Source: Polaribacter sp. WD7
Lineage (GTDB): Bacteria > Bacteroidota > Bacteroidia > Flavobacteriales > Flavobacteriaceae
Direction of reading: 5' to 3'
NCBI RefSeq assembly: GCF_003335085.1
Contig: NZ_QPEJ01000016.1
Location: 248,001 to 312,000, forward strand
Length of the DNA: 64,000 nt
The position numbers and the translations under genes are program-made. Below, piece by piece: positions 18,993 to 28,089 of this stretch; within the stretch, counting starts at the first letter, position 1, and each line of letters opens with the position of its first letter. A model generated the notes under the pieces. The model searched no databases, was not told the origin of the DNA, and saw only the letters and a list, made by a program, of their open reading frames with translations.

Positions 18993-20268
18993 CTTTTCCT
19001 ATTGCTTTATCAACAGCATTAGAGAAAACCTGAATATCTTTTTCTGTAATTTCCGAATTTAAAAACCATGCTTCAAACTGAGATGGAGGTAAAAACACCC
19101 CATTTTTTATCATCTCCCAAAAGAAAACAGCAAACTTCTCTGTATCAGAACTTTGTGCTTCTTCAAAATTTGTAACCTTTATGTTTGTAAAAAATGGATT
19201 TATCATAGACCCAAACCTATTAACCGATAAATCAACATTATATTTTTTCGCAGTTTCAAGTAATATCACTTCTATAATTGCTCCTATTTCTTCAAACTTA
19301 TCATAAGGATTTTGTTTTTTCAACTCGGTTAAAGTTGCAATTCCTCCGGCCATAGCAATCGGATTTCCAGATAAGGTGCCTGCTTGATACATTCCTCCCA
19401 ATGGTGCAACATTTTCCATAATTTCATTTCTTGCTCCGTAAGCCCCCACAGGGAAACCTCCTCCAATAACTTTACCTAAACAAGTAATGTCCGCAACAAC
19501 ACCTAGTTTTTCTTGCGCTCCACCAAAGGTAGATCTAAAACCGGTCATTACTTCATCTGCTATTAAAAGAGCATTATTGTTTTGCACTAATTCTTGTAAC
19601 TCTTTTAAAAAGTTGTTTTGAGGTACAACTACCCCCATGTTGCCTCCTATTGGTTCTATAATTACACCTGCAATATCGTCGTACTTTTCAAAATGCGCTT
19701 TTACACTTTCTAAGTTATTGTATTCTGCAATTAATGTGTTTTTTACAGCGCCTTCTGGCACCCCTTTAGAACCAGGTAAACTTAACGTTGCCAAACCAGA
19801 ACCTGCTGCAACTAATAATGCATCTTGATGCCCATGATAACAGCCTGAAAACTTGATAATTTTGTCTTTTCCTGTATATGCTCTTGCAAGACGAATTCCG
19901 CTTAAAACAGCCTCTGTACCAGAATTTACAAAACGCACTTTATCCATTTCTGGAAACGCATCACAAACTATTTTTGCTAATTTTATTTCGGCTGCTGTAG
20001 ATGCTCCAAAAGAATAGCCTTTTTTTAATGCTTTCTTTGCAGCTTTTTCTACTTTTTTATGTCTGTGCCCTAAAATCATTGGCCCGTATGAAACTACTAG
20101 ATCTAAATATTCATTTCCATCAACATCATAGATTTTACTTCCTTTAGCTTTTTCTATGAATAGCGGATTTCCACCAACAGAGGCAAAAGCTCTTACTGGA
20201 GAATTTACAGCGCCAACAAGATTTTTTAATCCTTTTTTATATAATTTTTCTGATTTTTTGAACTTCAT
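18976..20268 (-). CDS. hemL: Glutamate-1-semialdehyde 2,1-aminomutase
   Basis: 430 residues, normal size. Class-III aminotransferase fold with SPVRAFASVGGNPLF at the N-terminus, FVNSGTEAVLSGIRLAR, YHGHQDALLVAAGSG, LIADEVMTGFR and the PLP lysine K266 in TCLGKVIGGGFPVGAYG. It converts glutamate-1-semialdehyde to 5-aminolevulinate, the second step of the C5 route started by HemA. Its last residues and TAG stop fall within a repeat block. 63 bases, filled by repeat block 3, separate it from hemB upstream. Confidence 0.97.
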   Translation of the reverse strand: MKFKKSEKLYKKGLKNLVGAVNSPVRAFASVGGNPLFIEKAKGSKIYDVDGNEYLDLVVSYGPMILGHRHKKVEKAAKKALKKGYSFGASTAAEIKLAKIVCDAFPEMDKVRFVNSGTEAVLSGIRLARAYTGKDKIIKFSGCYHGHQDALLVAAGSGLATLSLPGSKGVPEGAVKNTLIAEYNNLESVKAHFEKYDDIAGVIIEPIGGNMGVVVPQNNFLKELQELVQNNNALLIADEVMTGFRSTFGGAQEKLGVVADITCLGKVIGGGFPVGAYGARNEIMENVAPLGGMYQAGTLSGNPIAMAGGIATLTELKKQNPYDKFEEIGAIIEVILLETAKKYNVDLSVNRFGSMINPFFTNIKVTNFEEAQSSDTEKFAVFFWEMIKNGVFLPPSQFEAWFLNSEITEKDIQVFSNAVDKAIGKVANSF

Positions 20269-20271
20269 TTT

Positions 20272-20337
20272 ATAGCTTTTTGCAATTAGCTTTTAGCCAT
20301 TAGCAGATTGCTAACAGCAAACTGCTAAATGCTATTT
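20272..20337. repeat. AGCTTTTAGC-type repeat block 3
   Basis: Between hemL and hemB. Contains the unit in both orientations: TAGCTTTTTGC, TAGCTTTTAGCCATTAGC, then TTGCTAACAGC, ACTGCTAAATGCTA. A 6-bp stem with a 3-base loop (TTAGCA/TGCTAA) is visible at about 20299-20313. The hemB stop (TAG in AACAAATAGC) is part of this block. Confidence 0.7.
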
Positions 20338-21294
20338 GTTTAAAATTTTCGCTGCTTCTTTGGCAAAATAGGTAATGATAATATCTGCACCTGCTCTTTT
20401 CATAGATAGTAAACTCTCCATCATCACTTTTTCTCCATCAATCCAACCTTTTTGGGCAGCAGCCTTTACCATTGCATACTCACCACTTACATTATAACAT
20501 GCAATAGGTCTGTCAAAATTATTTTTTAAATCTCTTATAATATCTAAATAAGACAATGCTGGCTTTACCATTAAAATGTCTGCGCCTTCTTGATCATCAA
20601 AAGTAGCTTCTCGCATACCTTCATCTCTATTTGAGGGATCCATTTGATAGGTTCTTCTATCTCCAAAAGTAGGTGCAGAGTCTGCGGCATCTCTAAACGG
20701 ACCGTAAAAAGCCGATGCGTATTTTACAGAATAGGCCATTATAGGCAAATTTGTATATCCTGTATTATCTAAAGATTGGCGAATCATATCTATAGTACCG
20801 TCCATCATTCCTGACGGCGCCACCATATCTACCCCTGCTTTAGCGTGAGAAATTACTTGTTTTGCAATATTTACAAGAGTAGCATCATTATTTACATCAT
20901 TGTTATGTATAATTCCGCAATGTCCATGAGATGTGTATTCACAAAAGCAAACATCAGTAATTACATATAAACTAGGATAATTTTTCTTGATAAAACGAAT
21001 TGCTTGTTGCATTATTCCATTATCATTCCAAGTTTCTGTTCCTTCATCATCTTTCTTGGAAGGAATTCCAAAAAGTAAAACTGCGGGTATATTAAGTTGG
21101 GTAACCTCATCTAATTCTTCAGAAATTCTATCCAAGGAAAAACGATGAATACCAGGCATAGAAACAATTTCTGTTTTAATATTTTCTCCTTCTTCTATAA
21201 ATAAAGGATAAATAAAATCATCTACAGATAACTTTGTTTCTTTAACTAATCTTCTTATTCCTTCTGATGTTCTGAGTCTTCTTGTTCTAAACAT
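20332..21294 (-). CDS. hemB: Porphobilinogen synthase (5-aminolevulinate dehydratase)
   Basis: 320 residues, normal size. Blocks: [42 protein letters not shown] (metal-binding type with Cys and His), [10 protein letters not shown], active-site lysine regions in [20 protein letters not shown] and [13 protein letters not shown]. It condenses two 5-aminolevulinate molecules into porphobilinogen. Four bases separate it from hemCD upstream, so it is in the same operon. Confidence 0.97.
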   Translation of the reverse strand: MFRTRRLRTSEGIRRLVKETKLSVDDFIYPLFIEEGENIKTEIVSMPGIHRFSLDRISEELDEVTQLNIPAVLLFGIPSKKDDEGTETWNDNGIMQQAIRFIKKNYPSLYVITDVCFCEYTSHGHCGIIHNNDVNNDATLVNIAKQVISHAKAGVDMVAPSGMMDGTIDMIRQSLDNTGYTNLPIMAYSVKYASAFYGPFRDAADSAPTFGDRRTYQMDPSNRDEGMREATFDDQEGADILMVKPALSYLDIIRDLKNNFDRPIACYNVSGEYAMVKAAAQKGWIDGEKVMMESLLSMKRAGADIIITYFAKEAAKILNK

Positions 21295-21298
21295 TTTT

Positions 21299-22885
21299 TT
21301 ATGAACTAAAATGATTCTTAACCAATTCTAAAACACTTTCTACATTTGGCATTGTGGCAACTTCTACATTTTTAAAGTGTTTTTTTGCCTCTTTAGCTGT
21401 GGTCTCTCCAATGCAAAACGCAGTCTTATTTGCAATATTTTCTTTTAAATAACTTTCTATTCCTGATGGACTATAAAATAAAACACCAGAAACAGCCTCC
21501 TCTATTTTTACAGGACTTAACATTGTTTTATAGGCTTCTACCTCGTTTACAACAATATCAAAATCATTTAAATATGCAGGCAAAATATCTAACCTAATTC
21601 CGCTACAGAAGTAAGTAACTTCCTTTACCTTAGCTTCTTTATGTAAAAATTCTGCTAATTTTTTAGCATTTCTGGCTACATGAGCAACTTTACCTATTCT
21701 ATTTTCAATTAATTTTTTTGTTCTTCTACCAACACAATAGATGTTTTTAAACTTAATTTCATCCTTAGCAAAAGAATGTAAGATGGCTTCTACACCGTTT
21801 TGACTTGTAATAACAACATTTTCAATTTCATTTTTCATCACTTTTGGTGAAATTCTATTGAATCTTATTTTAATAAAGTCGCTATCTTGAATACCTATAG
21901 TATGAGGCAAACTTTTTTTCTGAGCTTCAGATAATTTTTTGGTAGAATATATTGTGTGTTGTATTAAAGAAACATATTCATCTTCTAACATCAATTCTTT
22001 TCCTCCTCTATTGATTACATAATCTGCACAATCTTTGGCTAAAAAACGATGACGCCCCATTTTAGCGGTTTTGGTAACTGTAATTTTTTTAGAACCATCT
22101 CTTTTTAGCAATACCCCTTTAAAATTAATTTCTTCAGTTTTTTCATCTACATAAGCCAACGCTCCAATTGGTGCAGTACAACCTCCTTCTAATTTATTTA
22201 AAAAATCGCGTTCTATACCAACACAAACCTGAGTTTCGTAATGGTTTAGTTGTTCGCAAGCATCTTTTACAAAGTCATCTTTTTCTAAACAAGCAATCAT
22301 AATAACACCTTGTGCAGGAGCAGGAATCATCCAACTTAAAGAAATGGCTCCTTTTGGTCTTATTCCTATCCTTTCTAAACCTGCAGCAGCAAATACAGCT
22401 CCGTTCCAATCGTTATCTTCTAGTTTTTGAAGTCGTGTATTTACATTACCTCTTAAATCTACAACTTTATGAGTTGGGTAACGGTTTAACCACATTGCCT
22501 TTCTACGTAAACTACCTGTTGCAATAACTCCGTTTGGTTGTCCAAAAAACTCTTCTGTATCTTTTAAAACAAGAATATCATTATAGTTAGCACGCTTTAA
22601 AACAGCTGCTTGAATTATACCTTCTGGCAAAACAGTTGGTACGTCTTTCAAAGAATGTACAGCTATGTCTATATCTCCATTTAACATAGCAATATCTAAA
22701 TTTTTTGTGAAAATTCCAGTAATCCCTAATTCGTACAATGGTTTATCTAGTACGATATCTCCTGTAGATTTTATAGGAACTATTACAGAATCATACCCCA
22801 ATTCTGTCAATTCTTTACGTACTTTGTTTGCTTGCCAAAGCGCTAATTGGCTATCGCGAGTTCCTATTCTAATAGTTTTTTGCAT
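21299..22885 (-). CDS. hemC: HemC-HemD fusion: hydroxymethylbilane synthase and uroporphyrinogen-III synthase
   Basis: 528 residues, versus about 310 for HemC alone. Residues 1 to about 300 are porphobilinogen deaminase: [43 protein letters not shown] and the dipyrromethane cofactor cysteine C236 in [10 protein letters not shown]. Residues from about 305 form a HemD-type domain with weak conservation: [42 protein letters not shown] and FCIGETTA. Fusion couples linear tetrapyrrole formation to ring closure. No separate hemD is seen in the cluster, which supports the call. Six bases follow the hemA stop. Confidence 0.93.
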   Translation of the reverse strand: MQKTIRIGTRDSQLALWQANKVRKELTELGYDSVIVPIKSTGDIVLDKPLYELGITGIFTKNLDIAMLNGDIDIAVHSLKDVPTVLPEGIIQAAVLKRANYNDILVLKDTEEFFGQPNGVIATGSLRRKAMWLNRYPTHKVVDLRGNVNTRLQKLEDNDWNGAVFAAAGLERIGIRPKGAISLSWMIPAPAQGVIMIACLEKDDFVKDACEQLNHYETQVCVGIERDFLNKLEGGCTAPIGALAYVDEKTEEINFKGVLLKRDGSKKITVTKTAKMGRHRFLAKDCADYVINRGGKELMLEDEYVSLIQHTIYSTKKLSEAQKKSLPHTIGIQDSDFIKIRFNRISPKVMKNEIENVVITSQNGVEAILHSFAKDEIKFKNIYCVGRRTKKLIENRIGKVAHVARNAKKLAEFLHKEAKVKEVTYFCSGIRLDILPAYLNDFDIVVNEVEAYKTMLSPVKIEEAVSGVLFYSPSGIESYLKENIANKTAFCIGETTAKEAKKHFKNVEVATMPNVESVLELVKNHFSS

Positions 22886-22891
22886 CTTTTA

Positions 22892-24127
22892 TTAAGATTG
22901 AAATACCTTATTAATTACTTGAAGGCTTTGTGAAACAGATGTTTCTTCATCTTTAAGATGCTTCACAAATTGTGTAGTTATTTTTTGAATAAAACGAGAC
23001 GCTAACAACTCTGCTTGATGTTCATCAAAATTTGCTATTTTTTTCTTTTGAAAATTAATCTCGTCGTTTTTTATAGTTTCTAAAGATTTTTTTAACGCTG
23101 TAATTGTAGGTGTAAATCTTCTTTGGTTTAGCCAATTGTTAAATTCTGACTTGTGGGTTTCTATGATTGATTCTGCCACAGGAACTTCTTGCTGACGAAT
23201 GGCTAATGTTTCGTCTGTTATTTTTGACAGTTCATCTACATTAATTAAGGTAACACCTTTATAATTTGAAACATCTTTTGCTACATTTTCTGGCATAGAC
23301 AAGTCTAAAACCAACAGCTCTCTATTTTCTGCAACATGCGTTTTGGTAATCGTTGGTTTTTCTGCACCCGTAGAAACAATAAGAACATCTGCTTTTGCTA
23401 CTTCCTCAGACAAGTTTTCAAATAATGCTTTTCGTATAGAAGCATGTTCTTTAACAAACTCAGTTGCTTTTTCTTCAGTTCTATTAATTAGGCAAATTTG
23501 TTTGTTTTGTGTATATTCTGCTAAATTTTTACACGTATGTTTCCCCATTTTACCCAAGCCAAAAACCAAAATATTTTTTGAGTTATAATCTGGCAAATTC
23601 TTTATAATGTATTGCACCGCAGCGTATGAAACTGAAGTTGTGCCTGAACTTAACTTAGTTTCATTTTTAACACGCTTACTAGCTTGTAAAACAGAATTAA
23701 TCAACCTTTCTAAATACCCGTTGGTGGTAGCCAAGGTTTTTGCCATTTTAAAAGATTGCCTTAGCTGACCTACAATTTCATAATCTCCTAGAATTTGACT
23801 TTCTAAACCAGTACCAATTCTAAACAATTGCTGTATAGCTTCTTGATTTGTATATATATTAGAGACTTTTGCAAACTCCTCTATTGTTCCTTCAGAAAAT
23901 TCGCAAAGCAATTCGATTAACTGACAAGGTCTTTGTGCAAAACCTGAAATCTCAGTTCTGTTACAGGTAGATAAAACTAAAACTCCTTGAAACCCTTTTT
24001 CTTTTGCAGAAACTAACAATGCTTTTTGATTTTCTTTAGATAAAGAAAACTTACCGCGTGTTTTAGCGTCAGCTTTTTTATAACTAACTCCTATATTGTA
24101 AAAGTGCTCTTGCTTTGCCTCTTGCAT
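22892..24127 (-). CDS. hemA: Glutamyl-tRNA reductase
   Basis: 411 residues from the ATG at 24125-24127, which gives the family-like start MQEAKQEHFYNIGVSYKKADA. An upstream in-frame TTG at 24229 would add 34 residues with no family match and lies in sequence resembling a -7 box, so I reject it. Catalytic Cys55 is in VLSTCNRTE; GTGLESQILGDYEIVGQLRQ, FGLGKMGKHTCKNL (NADPH binding) and the C-terminal helix domain follow. It reduces glutamyl-tRNA to glutamate-1-semialdehyde, the first committed step, and heads the hemA-hemCD-hemB-hemL series. It is divergent from the AraC-type gene at 24333. Confidence 0.95.
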   Translation of the reverse strand: MQEAKQEHFYNIGVSYKKADAKTRGKFSLSKENQKALLVSAKEKGFQGVLVLSTCNRTEISGFAQRPCQLIELLCEFSEGTIEEFAKVSNIYTNQEAIQQLFRIGTGLESQILGDYEIVGQLRQSFKMAKTLATTNGYLERLINSVLQASKRVKNETKLSSGTTSVSYAAVQYIIKNLPDYNSKNILVFGLGKMGKHTCKNLAEYTQNKQICLINRTEEKATEFVKEHASIRKALFENLSEEVAKADVLIVSTGAEKPTITKTHVAENRELLVLDLSMPENVAKDVSNYKGVTLINVDELSKITDETLAIRQQEVPVAESIIETHKSEFNNWLNQRRFTPTITALKKSLETIKNDEINFQKKKIANFDEHQAELLASRFIQKITTQFVKHLKDEETSVSQSLQVINKVFQS

Positions 24128-24332
24128 GTTTTTGTAAAAGTTGGTCAAAAGTAAAAAGTTCAATTTAAAAAAAATGTCGCTTAAAGTACTTTTTATAACG
24201 TTATATGTTTTTTGAATGATTTTTAACAAAAATAATTACAAAAAAGCTTATTTTTGTAATGATTTCAAGGTTTTACAAGTTATTTATATAGAATCATTCT
24301 AAATAAAAATAATCTATTTAAGCTCATATTTT

Positions 24333-25217
24333 ATGTTTAAAAATGTCGGAGAAAGTACTTTAGATGAAATTGTATTAGAAGATGGTTTTTATGTGCTTCA
24401 TTTTCAGAATGAAAGCAAAGATGTTCAAATTTTTGAAAGACCCATAAATAGTACTTTTATTCAAATTCATTTTTGTTTACGAGGAAACTCTAAATTTCTT
24501 TTTAACGATAGCACATATGCTTTTGATGTATTAGATAACAGATCTATCTTACTGTACAACCCACAAAGAACACTACCTATTCACCTAGAAATTCAACCAA
24601 AAACAACGCTTGTTTCGTTGTTAATTTCTATTGAAAAATTTCACTCACTTTTCTCAAAAGAATCAGGTTATATCCCTTTTTTAAGTGATGAAAATAGCAA
24701 TCGAAAATATTATGACGACACAGAAATAAAACCAACTGTTTCTATTGTGTTACAACAAATAATTGGTTCTAACGTTAATAGTTCTATCAGAAAACTATAT
24801 GTAAAAGGTAAGGTATACGAATTATTAAGTTTACACTTTCAAAAGGGTGAAAATGTTGAAGGAGAATATTGTCCCTTTTTAGTTGATGAACAAAATGTTA
24901 TTAAAATACGTAAAGCTAAAGAGATCATTATAGACAGAATGTCTGAACCCCCAAGTTTACAAGATTTAGCTAATGAAATTGGATTGAATATCAAAAAACT
25001 TAAAGAAGGTTTTAAACAAATTTATGGAGACACAGTTTATAGCTTTTTGTTTGACTATAAAATGGAACACGCTAGAAGACTTTTAGAAAGCAACCAATAT
25101 AATGTTAATGAAGTTGGAATAAAAGTAGGCTACAGTACTTCTAGTCACTTTATTGCTGCTTTTAAAAAGAAGTTTGGTACTACACCAAAGAAATACATCA
25201 TGAGTTTTAATAATTAA
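24333..25217 (+). CDS. AraC-family transcriptional regulator
   Basis: 294 residues. The N-terminal part (about 1-180) is a cupin-like sensing domain; the C-terminal 100 residues carry two helix-turn-helix motifs (PPSLQDLANEIGLNIKKLKEGFK and YNVNEVGIKVGYSTSSHFIAAFKKKFGTTPKKY), the XylS/AraC signature. It is transcribed away from hemA with about 200 bases between the starts, so control of the heme operon is a reasonable inference but not shown. The next gene begins 4 bases after its stop. Confidence 0.92.
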   Translation: MFKNVGESTLDEIVLEDGFYVLHFQNESKDVQIFERPINSTFIQIHFCLRGNSKFLFNDSTYAFDVLDNRSILLYNPQRTLPIHLEIQPKTTLVSLLISIEKFHSLFSKESGYIPFLSDENSNRKYYDDTEIKPTVSIVLQQIIGSNVNSSIRKLYVKGKVYELLSLHFQKGENVEGEYCPFLVDEQNVIKIRKAKEIIIDRMSEPPSLQDLANEIGLNIKKLKEGFKQIYGDTVYSFLFDYKMEHARRLLESNQYNVNEVGIKVGYSTSSHFIAAFKKKFGTTPKKYIMSFNN

Positions 25218-25221
25218 TAGT

Positions 25222-26145
25222 GTGAATACAGTAAAGATTATTTTTTACAAACTAGAAATTTCATTTTTGCTTCTAGCTTTACTATTCTCTATCAACACAA
25301 ATGCTCAGAGTTCTTCTTTTTTTAAAAAATCAGATACACTTAATACTAATAGAAGAAACGCAGTAGTAATAAGCAAAAGTGTGATAACTGGAGGCACTCT
25401 ACTTGCCTTAAATGAACTTTGGTATAAAGGTTATCCTAGATCTAACTTTCACTTTATAAACGATAATAATGATTGGAAACAAATGGATAAAATAGGCCAT
25501 TTTATGACATCTTATTATTTAGGAAAAATAGGAATGGACGCTTTAGACTGGGCTGGAGTTTCTAAAAAAAATCAATTAATTTACGGAGCAACTTATGGTT
25601 TCGCTTTTTTAACTGCTGTAGAAGTTTTAGATGGTTTTTCTAAACAATGGGGAGCGTCACCTGGAGATATTCTAGCGAATGCAGCCGGAAGTGCTTTGCT
25701 TATTGGCCAAGAACTACTATGGAATGAGCAACGTATTATAGTGAAGTATTCTTTTCATCAAACTAGATTTGCTAGACAAAGACCCGAAACCTTAGGTGAA
25801 AATTATATACAACAAGCCCTAAAAGATTATAATGGACAAACATATTGGCTTTCTACTAACGTTTGGTCTTTTAACAAAGAAGGTAACTTTCCTAAATGGC
25901 TAAATATTGCTCTTGGCTATGGAGCAGAAGGAATGCTATTTGGAAACAATAATGCGCAGAATTCTACCCTCCAAAATCCATACAGACAGTTTTATTTAAG
26001 CTTCGATATCGATTTAGTTAAAATTCCAACAAAATCAAAACTACTTAAATCCGTCTTTTCTGTTATTAATTTTATAAAGATTCCAGCTCCAACGCTAGAA
26101 ATTAACACTAAAAACGGCATAAAATTTCATTATTTGTATTTTTAG
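25222..26145 (+). CDS. DUF2279 family exported protein
   Basis: 307 residues starting at GTG 4 bases after the AraC gene; no early ATG is available. Signal peptide about 1-29 (ISFLLLALLFSINTNAQ). The DUF2279 core is at about 85-165: DKIGHFMTSYYLGKIG, YGATYGFAFLTAVEVLDGFSKQWGASPGDILANAAGSAL. The His/Asp/Glu set in that block recalls YfiM-type periplasmic or outer-membrane proteins of unknown role. The C-terminal part looks like amphipathic beta-strands. Likely outer membrane or periplasm; co-transcribed with the regulator. Confidence 0.75.
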   Translation: MNTVKIIFYKLEISFLLLALLFSINTNAQSSSFFKKSDTLNTNRRNAVVISKSVITGGTLLALNELWYKGYPRSNFHFINDNNDWKQMDKIGHFMTSYYLGKIGMDALDWAGVSKKNQLIYGATYGFAFLTAVEVLDGFSKQWGASPGDILANAAGSALLIGQELLWNEQRIIVKYSFHQTRFARQRPETLGENYIQQALKDYNGQTYWLSTNVWSFNKEGNFPKWLNIALGYGAEGMLFGNNNAQNSTLQNPYRQFYLSFDIDLVKIPTKSKLLKSVFSVINFIKIPAPTLEINTKNGIKFHYLYF

Positions 26146-26189
26146 TAAAATTTAACATACTGATAATCAGTAGAAACTATTTTTGACAC

Positions 26190-26197
26190 TACATTTG
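26190..26197 (+). promoter_or_regulatory. Bacteroidota -7 box candidate
   Basis: TACATTTG fits the TAnnTTTG -7 consensus of Bacteroidota and sits in the flavobacterial-looking context ACATTTGCACCCGC. A TTG -33 box is not present at the expected 17-23 base spacing, so confidence is limited. If used, transcription would begin near 26202. Confidence 0.4.
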
Positions 26198-26215
26198 CAC
26201 CCGCAAAACAGAAAG

Positions 26216-26803
26216 ATTATATATATCAAAAAATATTTCGTTTTATGCATTTTGTTTTTAGGGTTTATCAATGCTACTTCTATTGATAATAAAACAAGTG
26301 TATTAGATAAAGTTTATCTTCCAAAGAACATTGATTACAACATTCCTTATTTACAAAAAGATTTTGTAGGCTTTAAAGAAGCTTTAGCTTTTAAAGAGTC
26401 GCAAGGAAAATATACAGTAGTAAACACCTTAGGTTATTTAGGAAAATACCAGTTTGGCAAAACCACATTACATAGATTTGGCATTAACAATTCTCAAGCA
26501 TTTTTACAAAACCCAGAATTACAAGAGCGTGCTTTTTTAGCTTTATGCAAAGTAAATAAATGGATATTAAGAAAGGATATTAGACGCTCTGTTGGAAAAA
26601 CCATTAATGGTATTAAAATTACCGAATCTGGTATTTTAGCTGCGGCTCATTTAAGTGGAGCTGGAAACGTAAAAAAATTCTTACGAAGCAATGGAGATAT
26701 TCGTTTTTCTGATGCTTATGGAGCTTCAATTCAATTGTATTTGAAGAAATTTGGAGGCTACAATGTGTCTAATATAATAGCTAATAGAAAAGCTAATGTC
26801 TAA
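26216..26803 (+). CDS. Lysozyme-like/transglycosylase-like secreted protein
   Basis: The in-frame open region runs from 26183; coding is certain from about 26240. The protein has a hydrophobic export segment (KKYFVLCILFLGFINAT) and a compact lysozyme-like region with KEALAFKESQGKYTVVNTLGYLGKYQFGKTTL (a Glu early, then G-Y-x-G-x-Y-Q-F) and ITESGILAAAHLSGAGNVKKFL, which resembles small muramidase-like domains. It probably acts on peptidoglycan. The start is uncertain: the TTG at 26183 lies upstream of a -7-like box, the ATG at 26245 is out of frame, and in-frame candidates near the KKYF segment are ATT, ATA, ATC or TTG. I place it at about 26216. Confidence 0.6.
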   Translation: MIYIKKYFVLCILFLGFINATSIDNKTSVLDKVYLPKNIDYNIPYLQKDFVGFKEALAFKESQGKYTVVNTLGYLGKYQFGKTTLHRFGINNSQAFLQNPELQERAFLALCKVNKWILRKDIRRSVGKTINGIKITESGILAAAHLSGAGNVKKFLRSNGDIRFSDAYGASIQLYLKKFGGYNVSNIIANRKANV

Positions 26804-26808
26804 ATTAT

Positions 26809-27513
26809 TTATTTCTGAATAATAAAAATTGCTGGTTTTTTATGTAAATCTGGCTGTTGATACTTCCAGTCCTTTATCATCATTGTTTTAATAAATTCTG
26901 TAGGTAATGTAATGTCTGCTGCAATACATAAATTGGTTGTTGGCAGTAAGGTAGACTTTAAATCGTTAAACATTTTCTCATTCCTGTAAGGAGTTTCTAT
27001 AAAAATTTGTGATTGATTTTTATCTTTAGAAAGCCTCTCTAAATCTTTAATAGCTCTTTTTCTATCTCCTTTATCAATGGGCAAATATCCGTTAAAAGCA
27101 AAATTTTGCCCATTCATACCAGAACTCATCATTGCCATCAAAATAGAACTTGGACCAACTAAAGGAACCACTTGAATATTGTTTTGATGTGCTAATTTTA
27201 CAATAGAAGCTCCAGGATCTGCAACTGCAGGGACACCTGCTTCAGAAAGTAAACCTATATTCACCCCTTCTCTACAAGCATCTAAATATTTTCTAGTCTC
27301 TAACTCTTCTGCATATTTATCTAACAACATAAGCCGTAGTGAAGGTTGCGATTTTTTTGGCGAAATTTTTTTTATAAAGCGTCTTGCAGATTTTTCATTT
27401 TCAACAATGTAATAGTCAATTTCTTCTACTACTTTTTTTACAGACAAAGGCATAACCTCTAAAGGTTCTGTTTCTCCTAAAGTTGTGGGAATTAAATAAA
27501 GTTTACCTAACAT
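26809..27513 (-). CDS. Tetrapyrrole-methylase-fold SAM methyltransferase, RsmI-like
   Basis: 234 residues. RsmI-type blocks: LYLIPTTLGETEPLEV, VENEKSARRFIKK, GLLSEAGVPAVADPG (usual form GL-x-SDAG-x-P-x-x-SDPG), VVPLVGPSSILMAMMSSGMNGQNFAFNGYLP and IFIETPYRN. RsmI 2'-O-methylates C1402 of 16S rRNA. This short version lacks the C-terminal extension of classical RsmI, and Flavobacteriia often have two paralogues, so the exact target is uncertain. It may form a unit with the phosphatase gene, 20 bases upstream. Confidence 0.85.
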   Translation of the reverse strand: MLGKLYLIPTTLGETEPLEVMPLSVKKVVEEIDYYIVENEKSARRFIKKISPKKSQPSLRLMLLDKYAEELETRKYLDACREGVNIGLLSEAGVPAVADPGASIVKLAHQNNIQVVPLVGPSSILMAMMSSGMNGQNFAFNGYLPIDKGDRKRAIKDLERLSKDKNQSQIFIETPYRNEKMFNDLKSTLLPTTNLCIAADITLPTEFIKTMMIKDWKYQQPDLHKKPAIFIIQK

Positions 27514-27533
27514 TTTATTTGATTTAAGAGAAT

Positions 27534-27983
27534 TTATAATTTACTTGCTATAATTTCACAAGCTTTGTCTAACATTTGGTATACATTTTGAAAACCTTCA
27601 TTACCTCCATAATAGGGGTCAGGAACATTATCATTCATCTCAGGATGAGTTTCATTTAAAATAAGTTTAACCTTTATCTCATCTTCTTTTGACCTGGCTA
27701 ATGATTTGATATTTTTATAATTACTCTGATCCATTGCATAAATTACATCAAAATTATCAAAATCTTGCTCTGTAAATTTTCTAGCCCTTTGATTCCTAAT
27801 ATTTATACCATGTTTGGCTGCAATTTGAATAGAACGTTTATCAGGTAAATTGCCAACATGATAAGCTGCTGTACCCGCAGAATCTACATAAACCAAATCA
27901 GAATCAACTTTTGATGTCAAAATTCCTTCCGCTAATGGAGAACGACAAATATTACCTAAACACACCATTAAGATTTTTTGCAT
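27534..27983 (-). CDS. Low molecular weight protein-tyrosine phosphatase
   Basis: 149 residues, normal length. The P-loop CLGNICRS (Cys8, Arg14) is at the N-terminus and the general-acid Asp is in VPDPYYGG near residue 120. It dephosphorylates tyrosine (or arginine) phosphate on cytosolic proteins; the substrate is not indicated. Followed by the RsmI-like gene on the same strand. Confidence 0.93.
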   Translation of the reverse strand: MQKILMVCLGNICRSPLAEGILTSKVDSDLVYVDSAGTAAYHVGNLPDKRSIQIAAKHGINIRNQRARKFTEQDFDNFDVIYAMDQSNYKNIKSLARSKEDEIKVKLILNETHPEMNDNVPDPYYGGNEGFQNVYQMLDKACEIIASKL

Positions 27984-28089
27984 GTTATTTTTTGTTAAAA
28001 ATAAGAAACTATTTTTATAGAGAGCGGAGTCTGCATAAATATATTATGAAGACTTTTTTGATGAGGAAAAACGAATACTAAACTCTTAT

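Noticed and set aside
24128-24229. Longer hemA reading from a TTG at 24229
   Set aside because: The added 34 residues do not look like the family N-terminus, the start is TTG, and it overlaps a -7-like sequence; the ATG at 24127 gives the expected MQEAKQEHFYNIGVSYK start.
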